Shown here: in pieces, positions 42,316-51,354 of the stretch
Position numbering within the stretch: position 1 is the first letter of the stretch
Layout: each line of letters opens with the position of its first letter
Origin: Bacteroidota bacterium
GTDB lineage: Bacteria; Bacteroidota; Bacteroidia; Chitinophagales; Chitinophagaceae
DNA: 64,000 nt
Direction: 5' to 3'
NCBI GenBank assembly: GCA_023423835.1
Contig: JAFAEW010000118.1
Coordinates: forward strand, 1 to 64,000
Program-made: the position numbers and the translations under genes
The notes under the pieces: model-generated
The model's input: the letters and a program-made list of their open reading frames with translations, nothing else
What the model was told of the DNA's origin: nothing
The model's database searches: none

Positions 42316-44295
42316 TTATGCGTCAATCTTCGCGTATCTGGCATTCTTTTCAATGAATTCCCTTCTTGGTGGAACTTCATCGCCCATTAGCATGCTGAAA
42401 ACCTCGTCGGCATTTGCAAGGCTTTCAATAGTAACCTGCTTAAGTGTTCTTCTTGCAGGATCCATTGTAGTTTCCCAAAGTTGCTCGGCGTTCATTTCTC
42501 CCAAACCTTTATACCGCTGAATATGCACGCTGTCTTCTTTCCCCGCTCCGAGTTTTGAAACCAGAAACGAACGTTGTTCTTCGTTGTATGCATATTCTGC
42601 TTCTTTTCCCTTTTTCACCTGGTATAAGGGCGGCTGAGCAATGTAAACATATCCGTTTTCAACCAATTCTTTCATATACCGGAAGACAAAGGTGAGAATG
42701 AGCGTTGCAATATGACTTCCATCCACGTCGGCATCGGTCATAATGATGAGTTTATGATAACGGAGTTTGGCCAGGTTAAGTGCTTTAGGATCTTCCGGCG
42801 TTCCTACGGTTACACCCAATGCAGCGTAGATATTTCTGATTTCTTCATTCTCATAAATCTTATGTTCCATTGCTTTTTCCACATTGAGGATTTTACCTCT
42901 CAGCGGTAGGATTGCCTGGAAACTGCGGTCCCTTCCCTGCTTGGCAGTTCCGCCCGCGGAGTCTCCTTCCACCAGAAACAGTTCACATTTTTCAGGATCC
43001 CTTTCACTGCAATCGGCAAGTTTTCCCGGTAATCCGCTTCCGCTCAACACGTTTTTGCGTTGCACCATTTCCCTTGCTTTCTTGGCGGCTACCCTTGCCT
43101 GTGCGGCAAGAATCACTTTATTGATGATGTTTTTCGCTTCTTTCGGATGTTCTTCGAGGTAAATTTCCAATGAACGGGCAACGGTGGTCTGCACCACGCC
43201 GCTTACTTCGCTGTTACCCAATTTCGTTTTCGTTTGTCCCTCAAACTGTGGTTCGGGCACCTTTACTGAAATGATGGCACTCAATCCTTCCCTGAAATCG
43301 TCTCCTTCAATTGCAACCTTGGCCTTTTCAAAAAATCCCTGCTTATCGCCATAATTTTTAAATACCCTAGTAAGTGCCTGCCTGAAGCCGGTCACGTGGG
43401 TTCCGCCTTCAATCGTATTGATATTGTTTACATACGAAAAAATGTGTTCCTTATATTCATTATTGTAAGATAAGGCCACTTCCACGGTTACATTGCTGGC
43501 AGCATCGTATCCTTCCACATAGAGCGTATTAGGAACCAATGGAATTCTTTTAGCCATGCGGTCGAGCATTTCCACAAATTCCACAATACCACCTTCACTG
43601 TAAAAGTTGATCGTGTAGGTATTTCCTTCCTCATCCTTTTCCCGCAAATCATTGAGGGTAATGCTGATCTTCTTATTCAGATAAGCGAGTTCTCTCAACC
43701 TTACTTCGAGAATATTTCTGTTGAAAACCGTCGTTTGAAAAATCGTGGCGTCGGGCCAGAAATGAACGGTGGTACCTGTTTTTTCGGTTTGTCCTACTTC
43801 GCGAACCGCGTATTGCGGGATACCTTCATGGTATTGCTGTTCGAATATTTTGCCATCTCTTTGAACCGTAACCTTCATCTCCGTACTCAGCGCATTCACA
43901 CAACTTACGCCCACGCCGTGCAAACCGCCCGAAACCTTGTAGGTATTTTTGTCGAATTTTCCACCCGCGTGCAAAACCGTCATCACCACCTGTAAGGCGC
44001 TGACTCCTTCCTTTTTCATGATCCCGGTGGGAATTCCCCTTCCGTTATCACTTACAGAAATACTGTTATCCTCATGAATGGTAACCACAATCCTATCACA
44101 AAAACCGGCTAAAGCTTCATCGATCGAATTATCAACCACTTCATAAACAAGGTGATGCAACCCTTTAACGTTGGTATCACCAATATACATTGCGGGTCTT
44201 TTTCTTACTGCTTCAAGTCCTTCTAAAACCTGAATACTTTCCGCACCATATCCATTTTCTTTTACTTTTTCGGGAACGATTGTATCTTCACTCAT
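42316..44295 (-). CDS. gyrB: DNA gyrase subunit B
   Basis: A 659-residue type IIA topoisomerase ATPase subunit. The GHKL site shows YEVVDNSIDEALAG, ISVSDNGRGIPTG and GGLHGVGVSCVNALS; the TOPRIM domain shows FLVEGDSAGGTAKQGRDR and MTDADVDGSHI; and the C-terminus PRREFIEKNARYAKIDA with HIQRYKGLGEMNAEQLW is gyrase-like rather than ParE-like. With GyrA it introduces negative supercoils. The gene is of standard Bacteroidota length (no long insertion of the gammaproteobacterial type). Confidence 0.95.
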   Translation of the reverse strand: MSEDTIVPEKVKENGYGAESIQVLEGLEAVRKRPAMYIGDTNVKGLHHLVYEVVDNSIDEALAGFCDRIVVTIHEDNSISVSDNGRGIPTGIMKKEGVSALQVVMTVLHAGGKFDKNTYKVSGGLHGVGVSCVNALSTEMKVTVQRDGKIFEQQYHEGIPQYAVREVGQTEKTGTTVHFWPDATIFQTTVFNRNILEVRLRELAYLNKKISITLNDLREKDEEGNTYTINFYSEGGIVEFVEMLDRMAKRIPLVPNTLYVEGYDAASNVTVEVALSYNNEYKEHIFSYVNNINTIEGGTHVTGFRQALTRVFKNYGDKQGFFEKAKVAIEGDDFREGLSAIISVKVPEPQFEGQTKTKLGNSEVSGVVQTTVARSLEIYLEEHPKEAKNIINKVILAAQARVAAKKAREMVQRKNVLSGSGLPGKLADCSERDPEKCELFLVEGDSAGGTAKQGRDRSFQAILPLRGKILNVEKAMEHKIYENEEIRNIYAALGVTVGTPEDPKALNLAKLRYHKLIIMTDADVDGSHIATLILTFVFRYMKELVENGYVYIAQPPLYQVKKGKEAEYAYNEEQRSFLVSKLGAGKEDSVHIQRYKGLGEMNAEQLWETTMDPARRTLKQVTIESLANADEVFSMLMGDEVPPRREFIEKNARYAKIDA

Positions 44296-44486
44296 AGAGA
44301 GAGAGGCGTTTGTTTTGATGAAAAAACATGAAGAGCAAAGTTAACGAAAAGGCCCGTCTTTTCATAATTTATAGCATGTTTTATAATACTTTTAGCCCGC
44401 TTTTTTAAAATAAAGAATCCTTTTTTCCTTGAATTATCTTCTCAGGCCCGCATAGCTTTTTATCTTATTTTTGAAAAAAAACAAAT

Positions 44487-45668
44487 ATGCAGGAAGCCTA
44501 TATTGTTGCCGGTTTCAGAACGGCTGTGGGAAAGGCGAAACGGGGCGGTCTCCGGTTTTACAGGCCGGATGATCTGGCAGTGGAAGTCATTAAAGGACTG
44601 ATGCAATCGGTTCCACAACTTGATCCAAAGGAGGTAGATGATGTAATCGTAGGAAATGCGGTTCCGGAAGCGGAGCAGGGCCTGCAGTTTGGACGAATTA
44701 TTGCGGCCAAAGCGCTGGGTATTGATGTGGCAGGAATTACCATCAATCGCTATTGCGCCAGCGGGCTTGAAAGCATCGCAATGGCTACTGCAAAAATCAG
44801 AACGGGAATGGCTGATTGTATCATTGCCGGCGGAACCGAAAGCATGAGCCTCGTTCCTACCACCGGCTGGAAAACCGTTCCTTCCTATGAGATCGCTAAA
44901 GAAAATCCCGACTATTATTTGAGTATGGGTCTTACCGCTGAAGCAGTGGCGAAAGAATATAAAGTAAGCCGGGAAGATCAGGATGAATTTGCCTACCACT
45001 CTCATCGTAAAGCGCTGAACGCCATTCAAAACGGGTATTTCAAGCCCGGCATTTTACCCATTGAAGTGGATGAGGTTTATGTAAATGAGAAAAATAAACG
45101 GTCGGTAAAAAAATATGTTGTTGATACCGATGAAGGCGTTCGGGCCGATACAAGTGTTGAAGTGTTGTCGAAATTGAAACCGGTTTTCGCGGCCGGCGGC
45201 AGCGTTACGGCAGGAAATTCCTCGCAGACCAGTGATGGGGCTGCATTCGTGATCGTAATGTCTGAAAGCCGGATGAAAAGCCTCGGATTAAAACCGATCG
45301 GAAGATTGGTGAATTCAGCGGTTGCAGGAGTGGATCCCAGAATTATGGGAATCGGGCCTGTTGCGGCAATTCCAAAAGTTTTGAAGCAGGCCGGAATGAA
45401 CCTTTCTGAAATTGATCTGATTGAACTCAATGAGGCTTTCGCTTCACAATCACTGGCCGTTATCAGAACGGCAGGATTAAATCCCGAACTTGTAAACATC
45501 AACGGCGGCGCCATTGCACTCGGCCATCCGCTCGGTTGTACAGGCTGCAAGCTGACGGTTCAAATCCTGAATGACCTGAAAAGGTTGAATAAAAAGTATG
45601 GTATGGTAACGGCCTGCGTAGGCGGAGGCCAGGGCATTGCCGGTATAGTTGAAAATCTGGCGGACTAA
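44487..45668 (+). CDS. Thiolase (acetyl-CoA C-acyltransferase)
   Basis: A 393-residue thiolase. The acylated Cys is Cys90 in INRYCASGLES, with ALGHPLGCTGCK (His) and MVTACVGGGQGIAG (second Cys) at the C-terminus, and NEAFASQSLAVIR in between. It either cleaves 3-ketoacyl-CoA in beta-oxidation (FadA/FadI) or condenses acetyl-CoA; the partner hydratase-dehydrogenase is not here, so direction cannot be decided. It converges on scpA with only 5 bases between stops. Confidence 0.92.
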   Translation: MQEAYIVAGFRTAVGKAKRGGLRFYRPDDLAVEVIKGLMQSVPQLDPKEVDDVIVGNAVPEAEQGLQFGRIIAAKALGIDVAGITINRYCASGLESIAMATAKIRTGMADCIIAGGTESMSLVPTTGWKTVPSYEIAKENPDYYLSMGLTAEAVAKEYKVSREDQDEFAYHSHRKALNAIQNGYFKPGILPIEVDEVYVNEKNKRSVKKYVVDTDEGVRADTSVEVLSKLKPVFAAGGSVTAGNSSQTSDGAAFVIVMSESRMKSLGLKPIGRLVNSAVAGVDPRIMGIGPVAAIPKVLKQAGMNLSEIDLIELNEAFASQSLAVIRTAGLNPELVNINGGAIALGHPLGCTGCKLTVQILNDLKRLNKKYGMVTACVGGGQGIAGIVENLAD

Positions 45669-45673
45669 GATCG

Positions 45674-46441
45674 TCAAACAACTTCGTCTGCCACCCGTTC
45701 CTCATTCCACTGCAGGATGAAATTATTGATTCCCGAGCCGGTAAGGATGGTCATGTAATTCAGTTGAATCAGCTCAAGCAGCGAGAGAAAATAAAAGATT
45801 GCTTGAATGCGATCATTGCATTCCTTAAAAACTTTTTCAAAAGCCACCGACTTTTCAGATTTTACCAGTGCAAGCATTTTTTCGCGGCTTTCTTCCATCG
45901 TGTAATTATACCGCACCACGGTATGTACAGGACGGTTATTACGGTCATGCATACGTTGCAAGACCTTTTCAAAAGCCTTCATGAGTTTGAATAAGGTAAG
46001 GCTTTGAATTTCCGTTCCTTCCGACGCTTCCTCCCCTATTTGTGCCAGTTCTTTATGCAGATTACCTCTTTTCAGTAGCAGCAAACGGTTGGCTTCCATT
46101 TCAGCCATTTTAATTGCGGCTTCCTTGTATCGTTTATATTCAAGGATCTTATCAACCAATTCCTGGCGCGGATCAATCTCCTGCCCCTGCGGATCCAGTT
46201 CCTTTCTCGGCAGCAACATTTTGGCCTTGATACGCATCAGCGTAGAGACGAAAAGGATGAATTCACTGCTCAGTTCGATATTCGTTTCCTCAGAAGAATG
46301 AATATAATGCAAAAAGTCGTTGGTAATCTTACTGATGGGAATGTCGTAAATATCCAATTCATCTCTCTCGATAAAAAACAAAAGAAGGTCAAACGGCCCT
46401 TCAAACTGCGAGAGCGAGATGGTGTATTGAGAATTGCTCAT
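45674..46441 (-). CDS. scpA: Segregation and condensation protein A
   Basis: A 255-residue kleisin. The N-terminal SQFEGPFDLLLFFIERDELDIYDIPISKITNDFL is the ScpA signature, followed by LSSEFILFVSTLMRIKAKMLLPR. The C-terminal winged-helix part (VAFEKVFKECNDRIQAIFYFLSLLELIQLN) binds Smc. It works with Smc and ScpB to compact and segregate the chromosome; scpB is not adjacent. Start ATG at 46441. Confidence 0.93.
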   Translation of the reverse strand: MSNSQYTISLSQFEGPFDLLLFFIERDELDIYDIPISKITNDFLHYIHSSEETNIELSSEFILFVSTLMRIKAKMLLPRKELDPQGQEIDPRQELVDKILEYKRYKEAAIKMAEMEANRLLLLKRGNLHKELAQIGEEASEGTEIQSLTLFKLMKAFEKVLQRMHDRNNRPVHTVVRYNYTMEESREKMLALVKSEKSVAFEKVFKECNDRIQAIFYFLSLLELIQLNYMTILTGSGINNFILQWNEERVADEVV

Positions 46442-46454
46442 TGATTATAGTATG

Positions 46455-46481
46455 AAAAAATCCGGGAGCATCCGGATTTTA
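46455..46481 (-). terminator. Terminator downstream of mscL
   Basis: A 9-bp perfect stem aaaatccgg / ccggatttt with a 6-base loop lies about 70 bases after the mscL stop and just before scpA. A second A/T stretch follows on the - strand side. Confidence 0.65.
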
Positions 46482-46546
46482 AATATGAATTTCAAAATTC
46501 AGAAAAATTTCCGAAGTCGAATCTTAAATTTCGGCAACCAACGGAC

Positions 46547-46927
46547 TTAGGACTTTCTTTTTAATTCATCCCTTATTTCCATCAACAATTTGTCTGTTGA
46601 AGAAACCGATGGCGCCTCGGGAACAACCTCTTTTTTACGGGACAATCTCGAAATTCCCCTGATCAGAAGGAAAATAACAAAAGAAATAACGAGGAAGTTG
46701 ATTACCGCTGCGAGAAAACTTCCGTATTTGACTTCTCCCCATTTCAGTTGTGCGATATTTTCGGCTCCCACCGCTTTCAATGCGGGTGTTAACAAAAGCG
46801 GCGTAATAATATCTGCAACAAGGGAAGAAACGATGGAACTGAATGCTGCGCCAATAATTACGGCCACAGCAAGATCCATTACATTGCCTTTCATGGCAAA
46901 TTGCTTGAAATCTTTTAAAAAGCCCAT
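46547..46927 (-). CDS. mscL: Large-conductance mechanosensitive channel
   Basis: A 126-residue MscL. The N-terminal helix and first transmembrane segment GFLKDFKQFAMKGNVMDLAVAVIIGAAFSSIVSSLVADIITPLL are unmistakable, and a second helix and short charged C-terminal bundle follow. It opens under membrane tension to release solutes during osmotic downshock. Single-gene unit between the scpA terminator and the dys-like gene. Confidence 0.95.
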   Translation of the reverse strand: MGFLKDFKQFAMKGNVMDLAVAVIIGAAFSSIVSSLVADIITPLLLTPALKAVGAENIAQLKWGEVKYGSFLAAVINFLVISFVIFLLIRGISRLSRKKEVVPEAPSVSSTDKLLMEIRDELKRKS

Positions 46928-46997
46928 AGAATTACGGTTTTGATTAAGAATTGAATGTAGGGGAAATTGTTTAATTAGAAAGGATTTTAGAAAAAAA

Positions 46998-47043
46998 TTC
47001 AGCCGGAAAATACAAATTGTATGAACATGTATTTCCGGCTGAA
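46998..47043 (-). terminator. Terminator of the deoxyhypusine synthase-like gene
   Basis: A strong hairpin with stem ttcagccggaaaatac / gtatttccggctgaa (one small mismatch) lies about 20 bases past the stop at 47065; the - strand continues into a T-rich run. Confidence 0.8.
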
Positions 47044-47064
47044 CGTAATTTACCCTGGCTTATC

Positions 47065-48039
47065 TTACCAACCGAGGATCCATGCAAACACCAGTGGCGC
47101 CACGATGGTGGCATCGCTTTCAATAATGAATTTTGGGGTGTGAATATCAAGTTTTCCCCAGGTTATTTTCTCATTCGGAACCGCACCTGAGTAAGATCCG
47201 TAAGAAGTTGTGGAATCACTGATCTGGCAGAAATAGCTCCAGAAAGGAATATCGTGCATCTCAAGATCCTGGTACATCATAGGAACTACACAAATAGGAA
47301 AATCGCCGGCAATGCCGCCTCCGATCTGGAAAAATCCAACGCCTTTTCCTGCAGAATTTTCCTTATACCATTGGCTCAGAAAAAGCATGTATTCGATACC
47401 GCTTTTCATGGTTGAAGGCTTTAATTCGCCCTTGATACAATAGCTTGCGAAAATATTTCCCATGGTGCTGTCTTCCCAACCCGGAACGATGATTGGAAGA
47501 TTTTTTTCTGCCGCTGCAATCATCCAGCTGTTTTCAACCGGAATTTCATAATCATCTTTCATGACGCCGCTTAAAAGCAGTTTGTACATATATTCATGCG
47601 GGAAATACCGTTCGCCTTTGTCTTCTGCATCTTTCCAAATCTTGAAGATGTGTTTTTGAATTCTTCTGAATGCTTCTTCTTCGGGAATGCAGGTATCAGT
47701 AACACGGTTGAACCCGTTTTCCAACAGATCATATTCTTCCTGAGGACTGAGATCGCGGTAATGTGGAACACGTTTATAATGCGTATGCGCTACCAGATTC
47801 ATGATATCTTCTTCCAGATTGGCTCCGGTGCAACTGATGATATCCACCTTGTTTTGCCGGATCATCTCGGCCAGCGAAATTCCCAGTTCGGCCGTGCTCA
47901 TGGCGCCGGCGAGTGTGATCATCATCTTTCCGCCTTCGGTTAAGTGCGTAACATACCCTTTGGCAGCATCCATCATGGCAGCGGCATTGAAGTGCCGGTA
48001 ATGATGCTCCATAAACTCTGATATAGGTCCTTTCTTCAT
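47065..48039 (-). CDS. Deoxyhypusine synthase-family protein
   Basis: A 324-residue member of the deoxyhypusine synthase family. Family marks are MMITLAGAMSTAELG, DIISCTGANLEEDIMN, IIVPGWEDSTMGNIF, GGGIAGDFPICVVPM, QISDSTTSYGSYSGAVPNEKITWGKLD (catalytic Lys296 in WGK) and FIIESDATIVAPLV. In archaea and eukaryotes the enzyme modifies a Lys of (e/a)IF5A with spermidine and NAD; bacteria lack that target. Bacterial homologues are thought to make polyamines such as homospermidine or to have another acceptor. The NAD-binding and catalytic residues look intact. It is followed by a strong terminator. Confidence 0.85.
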   Translation of the reverse strand: MKKGPISEFMEHHYRHFNAAAMMDAAKGYVTHLTEGGKMMITLAGAMSTAELGISLAEMIRQNKVDIISCTGANLEEDIMNLVAHTHYKRVPHYRDLSPQEEYDLLENGFNRVTDTCIPEEEAFRRIQKHIFKIWKDAEDKGERYFPHEYMYKLLLSGVMKDDYEIPVENSWMIAAAEKNLPIIVPGWEDSTMGNIFASYCIKGELKPSTMKSGIEYMLFLSQWYKENSAGKGVGFFQIGGGIAGDFPICVVPMMYQDLEMHDIPFWSYFCQISDSTTSYGSYSGAVPNEKITWGKLDIHTPKFIIESDATIVAPLVFAWILGW

Positions 48040-48206
48040 AATTCTAAATTTAAGATCGCAAAAATACTTTATTTAAATTATTGCTCCGATTATCGCTCAT
48101 TCAATCATTCCCGATGAAAAACTATTAACAACAATTCACTAAATTATCGTTCCATCGGATTTATTTTTACCTTTTGGCTTTTAAAAAAGGCTTTATATCA
48201 ATAATT

Positions 48207-49511
48207 ATGGCATCATTTGAAGTAACAGGAGGAAAAAAATTAAAGGGTGAGATAACCCCGCAGGGCGCAAAAAATGAAGCCTTACAGGTAATTTCCGCTG
48301 TTTTGCTAACGGCTGAAAAAGTGAGGTTGGATAATATTCCGGATATCATTGACGTGCGGCTTTTGATTGAACTTTTACAGGGATTAGGGGTAAAAGTGGA
48401 ACAAGCGGGTGAAGGCAGTTTTATATTTCAGGCCGATGAAGTGGATGTGGATTATATTACAACGGAAGATTTTAAAAAGAAGAGCGCAAGAATAAGAGGA
48501 TCCGTTTTAATTGCAGGCCCGATGCTTGGCCGCTTCAAAAAAGCTTACATGCCGAAACCGGGTGGCGATAAAATCGGACGCCGCCGAATGGATACCCACA
48601 TTATCGGATTTGAAAAACTGGGAGCCCGGTTTGAGTACCTTCAAAGTTTAAATTTCTATGAGCTTGTTGCCCCGCGACTGAAAGGCTGTTATATGCTCCT
48701 GGATGAACCTTCGGTTACCGGAACGGCAAACATCATTATGGCGGCAACAAGGGCAGAAGGAAAAACGACCATTTATAACGCTGCCTGCGAACCCTACGTG
48801 CAACAGCTTTGCCGCATGTTGATCAGGATGGGCGCAAAAATTAAAGGGGTCGGCAGCAATCTCATTGAGATTGAAGGCGTTGAAAGCCTCGGAGGCACCA
48901 CGCATCGCCTGCTTCCGGATATGATTGAAGTAGGAAGTTTTATTGGAATGGCGGCCATGACTGAAAGTGAGATCACCATCAAAAATGCGGGTATCGAACA
49001 CCTCGGAATGATTCCAGAAAAGTTTGAACAACTGGGCATACAACTGCAATGCAGGGAGGATGACATTTTCATTCCAAAACAACACCTCTATGAAATAAAG
49101 ACTTATCTCGATCAAAGTATTCTTACCATCAGCGATCATCCATGGCCGGGATTTACGCCCGACTTGTTAAGCATAGTGCTCGTGACTGCAATACAGGCAA
49201 GCGGCAGCGTCCTCATTCATCAGAAAATGTTTGAAAGCAGGTTGTTTTTTGTTGATAAATTGATTGAAATGGGAGCGAGGATAATTCTTTGCGACCCCCA
49301 TCGCGCCACAGTTATCGGACTGGCGAGAAAACAGTCTTTGCATGGAATTGTCATGACGAGCCCCGATATCCGTGCAGGTCAGGCGCTGCTGATAGCTGCA
49401 ATGAGTGCAGAAGGAACAAGTATCATTCAGAATATTGAACAGATTGACCGTGGATATCAGAATATTGACGGAAGATTAAACAGGCTGGGCGCCGAGATTA
49501 AGCGAATCTGA
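48207..49511 (+). CDS. murA: UDP-N-acetylglucosamine 1-carboxyvinyltransferase with Asp at the catalytic Cys site
   Basis: A 434-residue MurA, first committed enzyme of peptidoglycan synthesis, adding enolpyruvyl from PEP to UDP-GlcNAc. The NxxAAxG-like ITPQGAKNEALQVISA start, GSVLIAGPMLGRF, PGGDKIGRRRMDTHIIGFEKLGA, FTPDLLSIVLVTAIQASG and DIRAGQALLIAAM are present. The segment PGGDKIG aligns with the E. coli PGGCTIG that carries Cys115; here residue 121 is Asp, as in naturally fosfomycin-insensitive MurA of some other lineages. The ATG at 48207 is chosen for the conserved N-terminus. The tRNA-Gln gene follows at once on the other strand. Confidence 0.95.
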   Translation: MASFEVTGGKKLKGEITPQGAKNEALQVISAVLLTAEKVRLDNIPDIIDVRLLIELLQGLGVKVEQAGEGSFIFQADEVDVDYITTEDFKKKSARIRGSVLIAGPMLGRFKKAYMPKPGGDKIGRRRMDTHIIGFEKLGARFEYLQSLNFYELVAPRLKGCYMLLDEPSVTGTANIIMAATRAEGKTTIYNAACEPYVQQLCRMLIRMGAKIKGVGSNLIEIEGVESLGGTTHRLLPDMIEVGSFIGMAAMTESEITIKNAGIEHLGMIPEKFEQLGIQLQCREDDIFIPKQHLYEIKTYLDQSILTISDHPWPGFTPDLLSIVLVTAIQASGSVLIHQKMFESRLFFVDKLIEMGARIILCDPHRATVIGLARKQSLHGIVMTSPDIRAGQALLIAAMSAEGTSIIQNIEQIDRGYQNIDGRLNRLGAEIKRI

Positions 49512-49516
49512 AAAAG

Positions 49517-49587
49517 TTACCCGATCAGGACTCGAACCTGAACTATCAGAGCCAGAATCTGAAGTACTACCATTATACTATCGGGCA
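49517..49587 (-). tRNA. tRNA-Gln (anticodon CTG)
   Basis: On the - strand the sequence folds into a cloverleaf. The acceptor is tgcccga / tcgggta, with a D-arm gta...tac, an anticodon stem tcaga / tctga with loop ttctggc (anticodon CTG reading CAG, Gln), and a T-arm cagg-ttcgagt-cctg. It is 71 bases, with no CCA encoded. The 3' end lies 5 bases from the murA stop on the opposite strand. Decoding CAG only, a TTG isoacceptor should exist elsewhere. Confidence 0.93.
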
Positions 49588-49752
49588 ATGAGGGTGCAAA
49601 TTTAAGAAGACAAATTGAATGAAACGAAATTTTTGCCATTGAATTTTTAAAGGCAATTACGGGCGCTTTTCCTTCGTTATCTATTGAACCTTTGCGGGGA
49701 AAACAACCTGAAAATGATAATTAAAAAAACTTAGCTTGCGGAGAAATTGCTG

Positions 49753-51315
49753 ATGATGAAGATGCTTAGCAGAAGACTGATTAGCTGTTTATTTTTTCTA
49801 TTTCTGGGATCAACAATTTTTTGCCATGCACAAAGTTCGTCCTGGCTTGAAAGAAGCTGGCCGGGCCGGGCCTATCTTTTAGGAAATGACCCCGAAACCT
49901 ACGACCTCGTTCTAAAGATTACAAAAGTAAAAGGAAAAAGTTATGAAGGCATAATTTCCGCCATACTCACCACCGATACCTCACACAGTTTTACCACTCC
50001 CGTCTCGGGTACGATTTACGACCGCTACCTCAGGATAAAAATAGAAAACTGGCCGGTGAAATGCGGCACCTGTAAACCGCAGATACTTCAGTTTTCGATG
50101 GAGAGCAAGAAATTTTTCATGAAGGGAGAAGCGAAAGGATGCTCTACAGTTGAATGTACCTGGATAACGGAGTTTTCAAACAAAATTATAGATTTCGACG
50201 AAAAACAGGAAGACCTTCTGTTTGCAATGGCAAGAGAAGAACGGCCGGAGCCTGACATGACGCCGCCGGCCGCAGAACCTGAACCACCGCAGCCGATGGT
50301 TAAACAGGCAGAACCTGTAGTTGAGAAACCCGTTTTACCGGCGGGAAAAATTGAAGAATCAGAAAAAACAGAAATCACCTACAACAAACAATCGATTGCC
50401 AATAATCCGCGGGTTAACGTGAAAGAGAATGTACCTGCAGAGGTGAAGCTCGACCTTCCTGCTGCAGGCAATATTATTGCCGGCGGAAAAAAGGCAAATG
50501 ATAACAGGATGATCGATGACGGTTTATCCCGTTCTGCCGGGCTTGAGGTAATTAAAAATAATCCTCCTGAAATAAAAACGGAGTTGTTGCCGGCCGGTCA
50601 AATCGTTTTGCAACCCCGGAGATCCGGTGAAATTGCTAAGGTCAATTCATCACTCAGCGGGCGGCCGGAGTATGAGGTAATAAAAGACAATCCGGTGGAG
50701 GTGCGAACAGAAATCATTCCGGCAGGAGAGATTGTCAGCCGGGAAAACAAAAACACGGCAACCGGTAAAATCCATTCTTCGCTACCGGGAAAGCCTGAGT
50801 ATGAGGTTATAAAAGATAATCCGGCGGAAGTAAGAACCGATATCCTGCCGGCCGGAGAAATAGCGAAATCACAAAAGCAACCATCCGCTCAACCTGGCAG
50901 GAAAGATATTTCCTTAGCTGCCGGCAACAAAGAGATCAAACCGCTTGACAAAATTGACCTTCCGGAGGGTTACGTTGAAAGAGAAAAAAAGGTGATTAAA
51001 ACCATAAGCGTAAATACCGATTCCATTACCCTACGGGTGTATGACAATGGAGTGGTAGATGGTGATATCGTGTCGGTAATCTACAACGACCGGACGGTGA
51101 TTGACAAGTTATCTCTTACATCGAAAGCATATGTAATAAGGATTCCGGTAAATAAAACCGGCATAAACACCATCGTCTTTCATGCCCATAACCTCGGTGA
51201 ATTTCCGCCAAATACGGCCTTACTTGAAGTCATTTATGGAAATAAGAAGGAGGATATGACTGTTTCTTCCGATCTGACCGTAAGCAGTATGATTGATATC
51301 AGATATGCTCCTTAA
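49753..51315 (+). CDS. Secreted protein with four degenerate repeats, function unknown
   Basis: A 520-residue exported protein (signal ISCLFFLFLGSTIFCHAQ after an ATG at 49753; an earlier TTG is possible). An N-terminal domain (about residues 30-150) carries four Cys, including KCGTCK. A proline/glutamate linker follows, then four repeats of roughly 45 residues with the theme EVIKDNPxEVRTEIIPAGEI. A C-terminal beta-rich domain (about 405-520) with NTDSITLRVYDNGVVDGDIVSVIYN is frequent in Bacteroidota surface proteins of unknown role. The next gene follows 40 bases on. No enzymatic motif is seen. Confidence 0.7.
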   Translation: MMKMLSRRLISCLFFLFLGSTIFCHAQSSSWLERSWPGRAYLLGNDPETYDLVLKITKVKGKSYEGIISAILTTDTSHSFTTPVSGTIYDRYLRIKIENWPVKCGTCKPQILQFSMESKKFFMKGEAKGCSTVECTWITEFSNKIIDFDEKQEDLLFAMAREERPEPDMTPPAAEPEPPQPMVKQAEPVVEKPVLPAGKIEESEKTEITYNKQSIANNPRVNVKENVPAEVKLDLPAAGNIIAGGKKANDNRMIDDGLSRSAGLEVIKNNPPEIKTELLPAGQIVLQPRRSGEIAKVNSSLSGRPEYEVIKDNPVEVRTEIIPAGEIVSRENKNTATGKIHSSLPGKPEYEVIKDNPAEVRTDILPAGEIAKSQKQPSAQPGRKDISLAAGNKEIKPLDKIDLPEGYVEREKKVIKTISVNTDSITLRVYDNGVVDGDIVSVIYNDRTVIDKLSLTSKAYVIRIPVNKTGINTIVFHAHNLGEFPPNTALLEVIYGNKKEDMTVSSDLTVSSMIDIRYAP

Positions 51316-51354
51316 GGATTGGCATATTTTTTAAACAGATTGAGAAAAGGCGTC

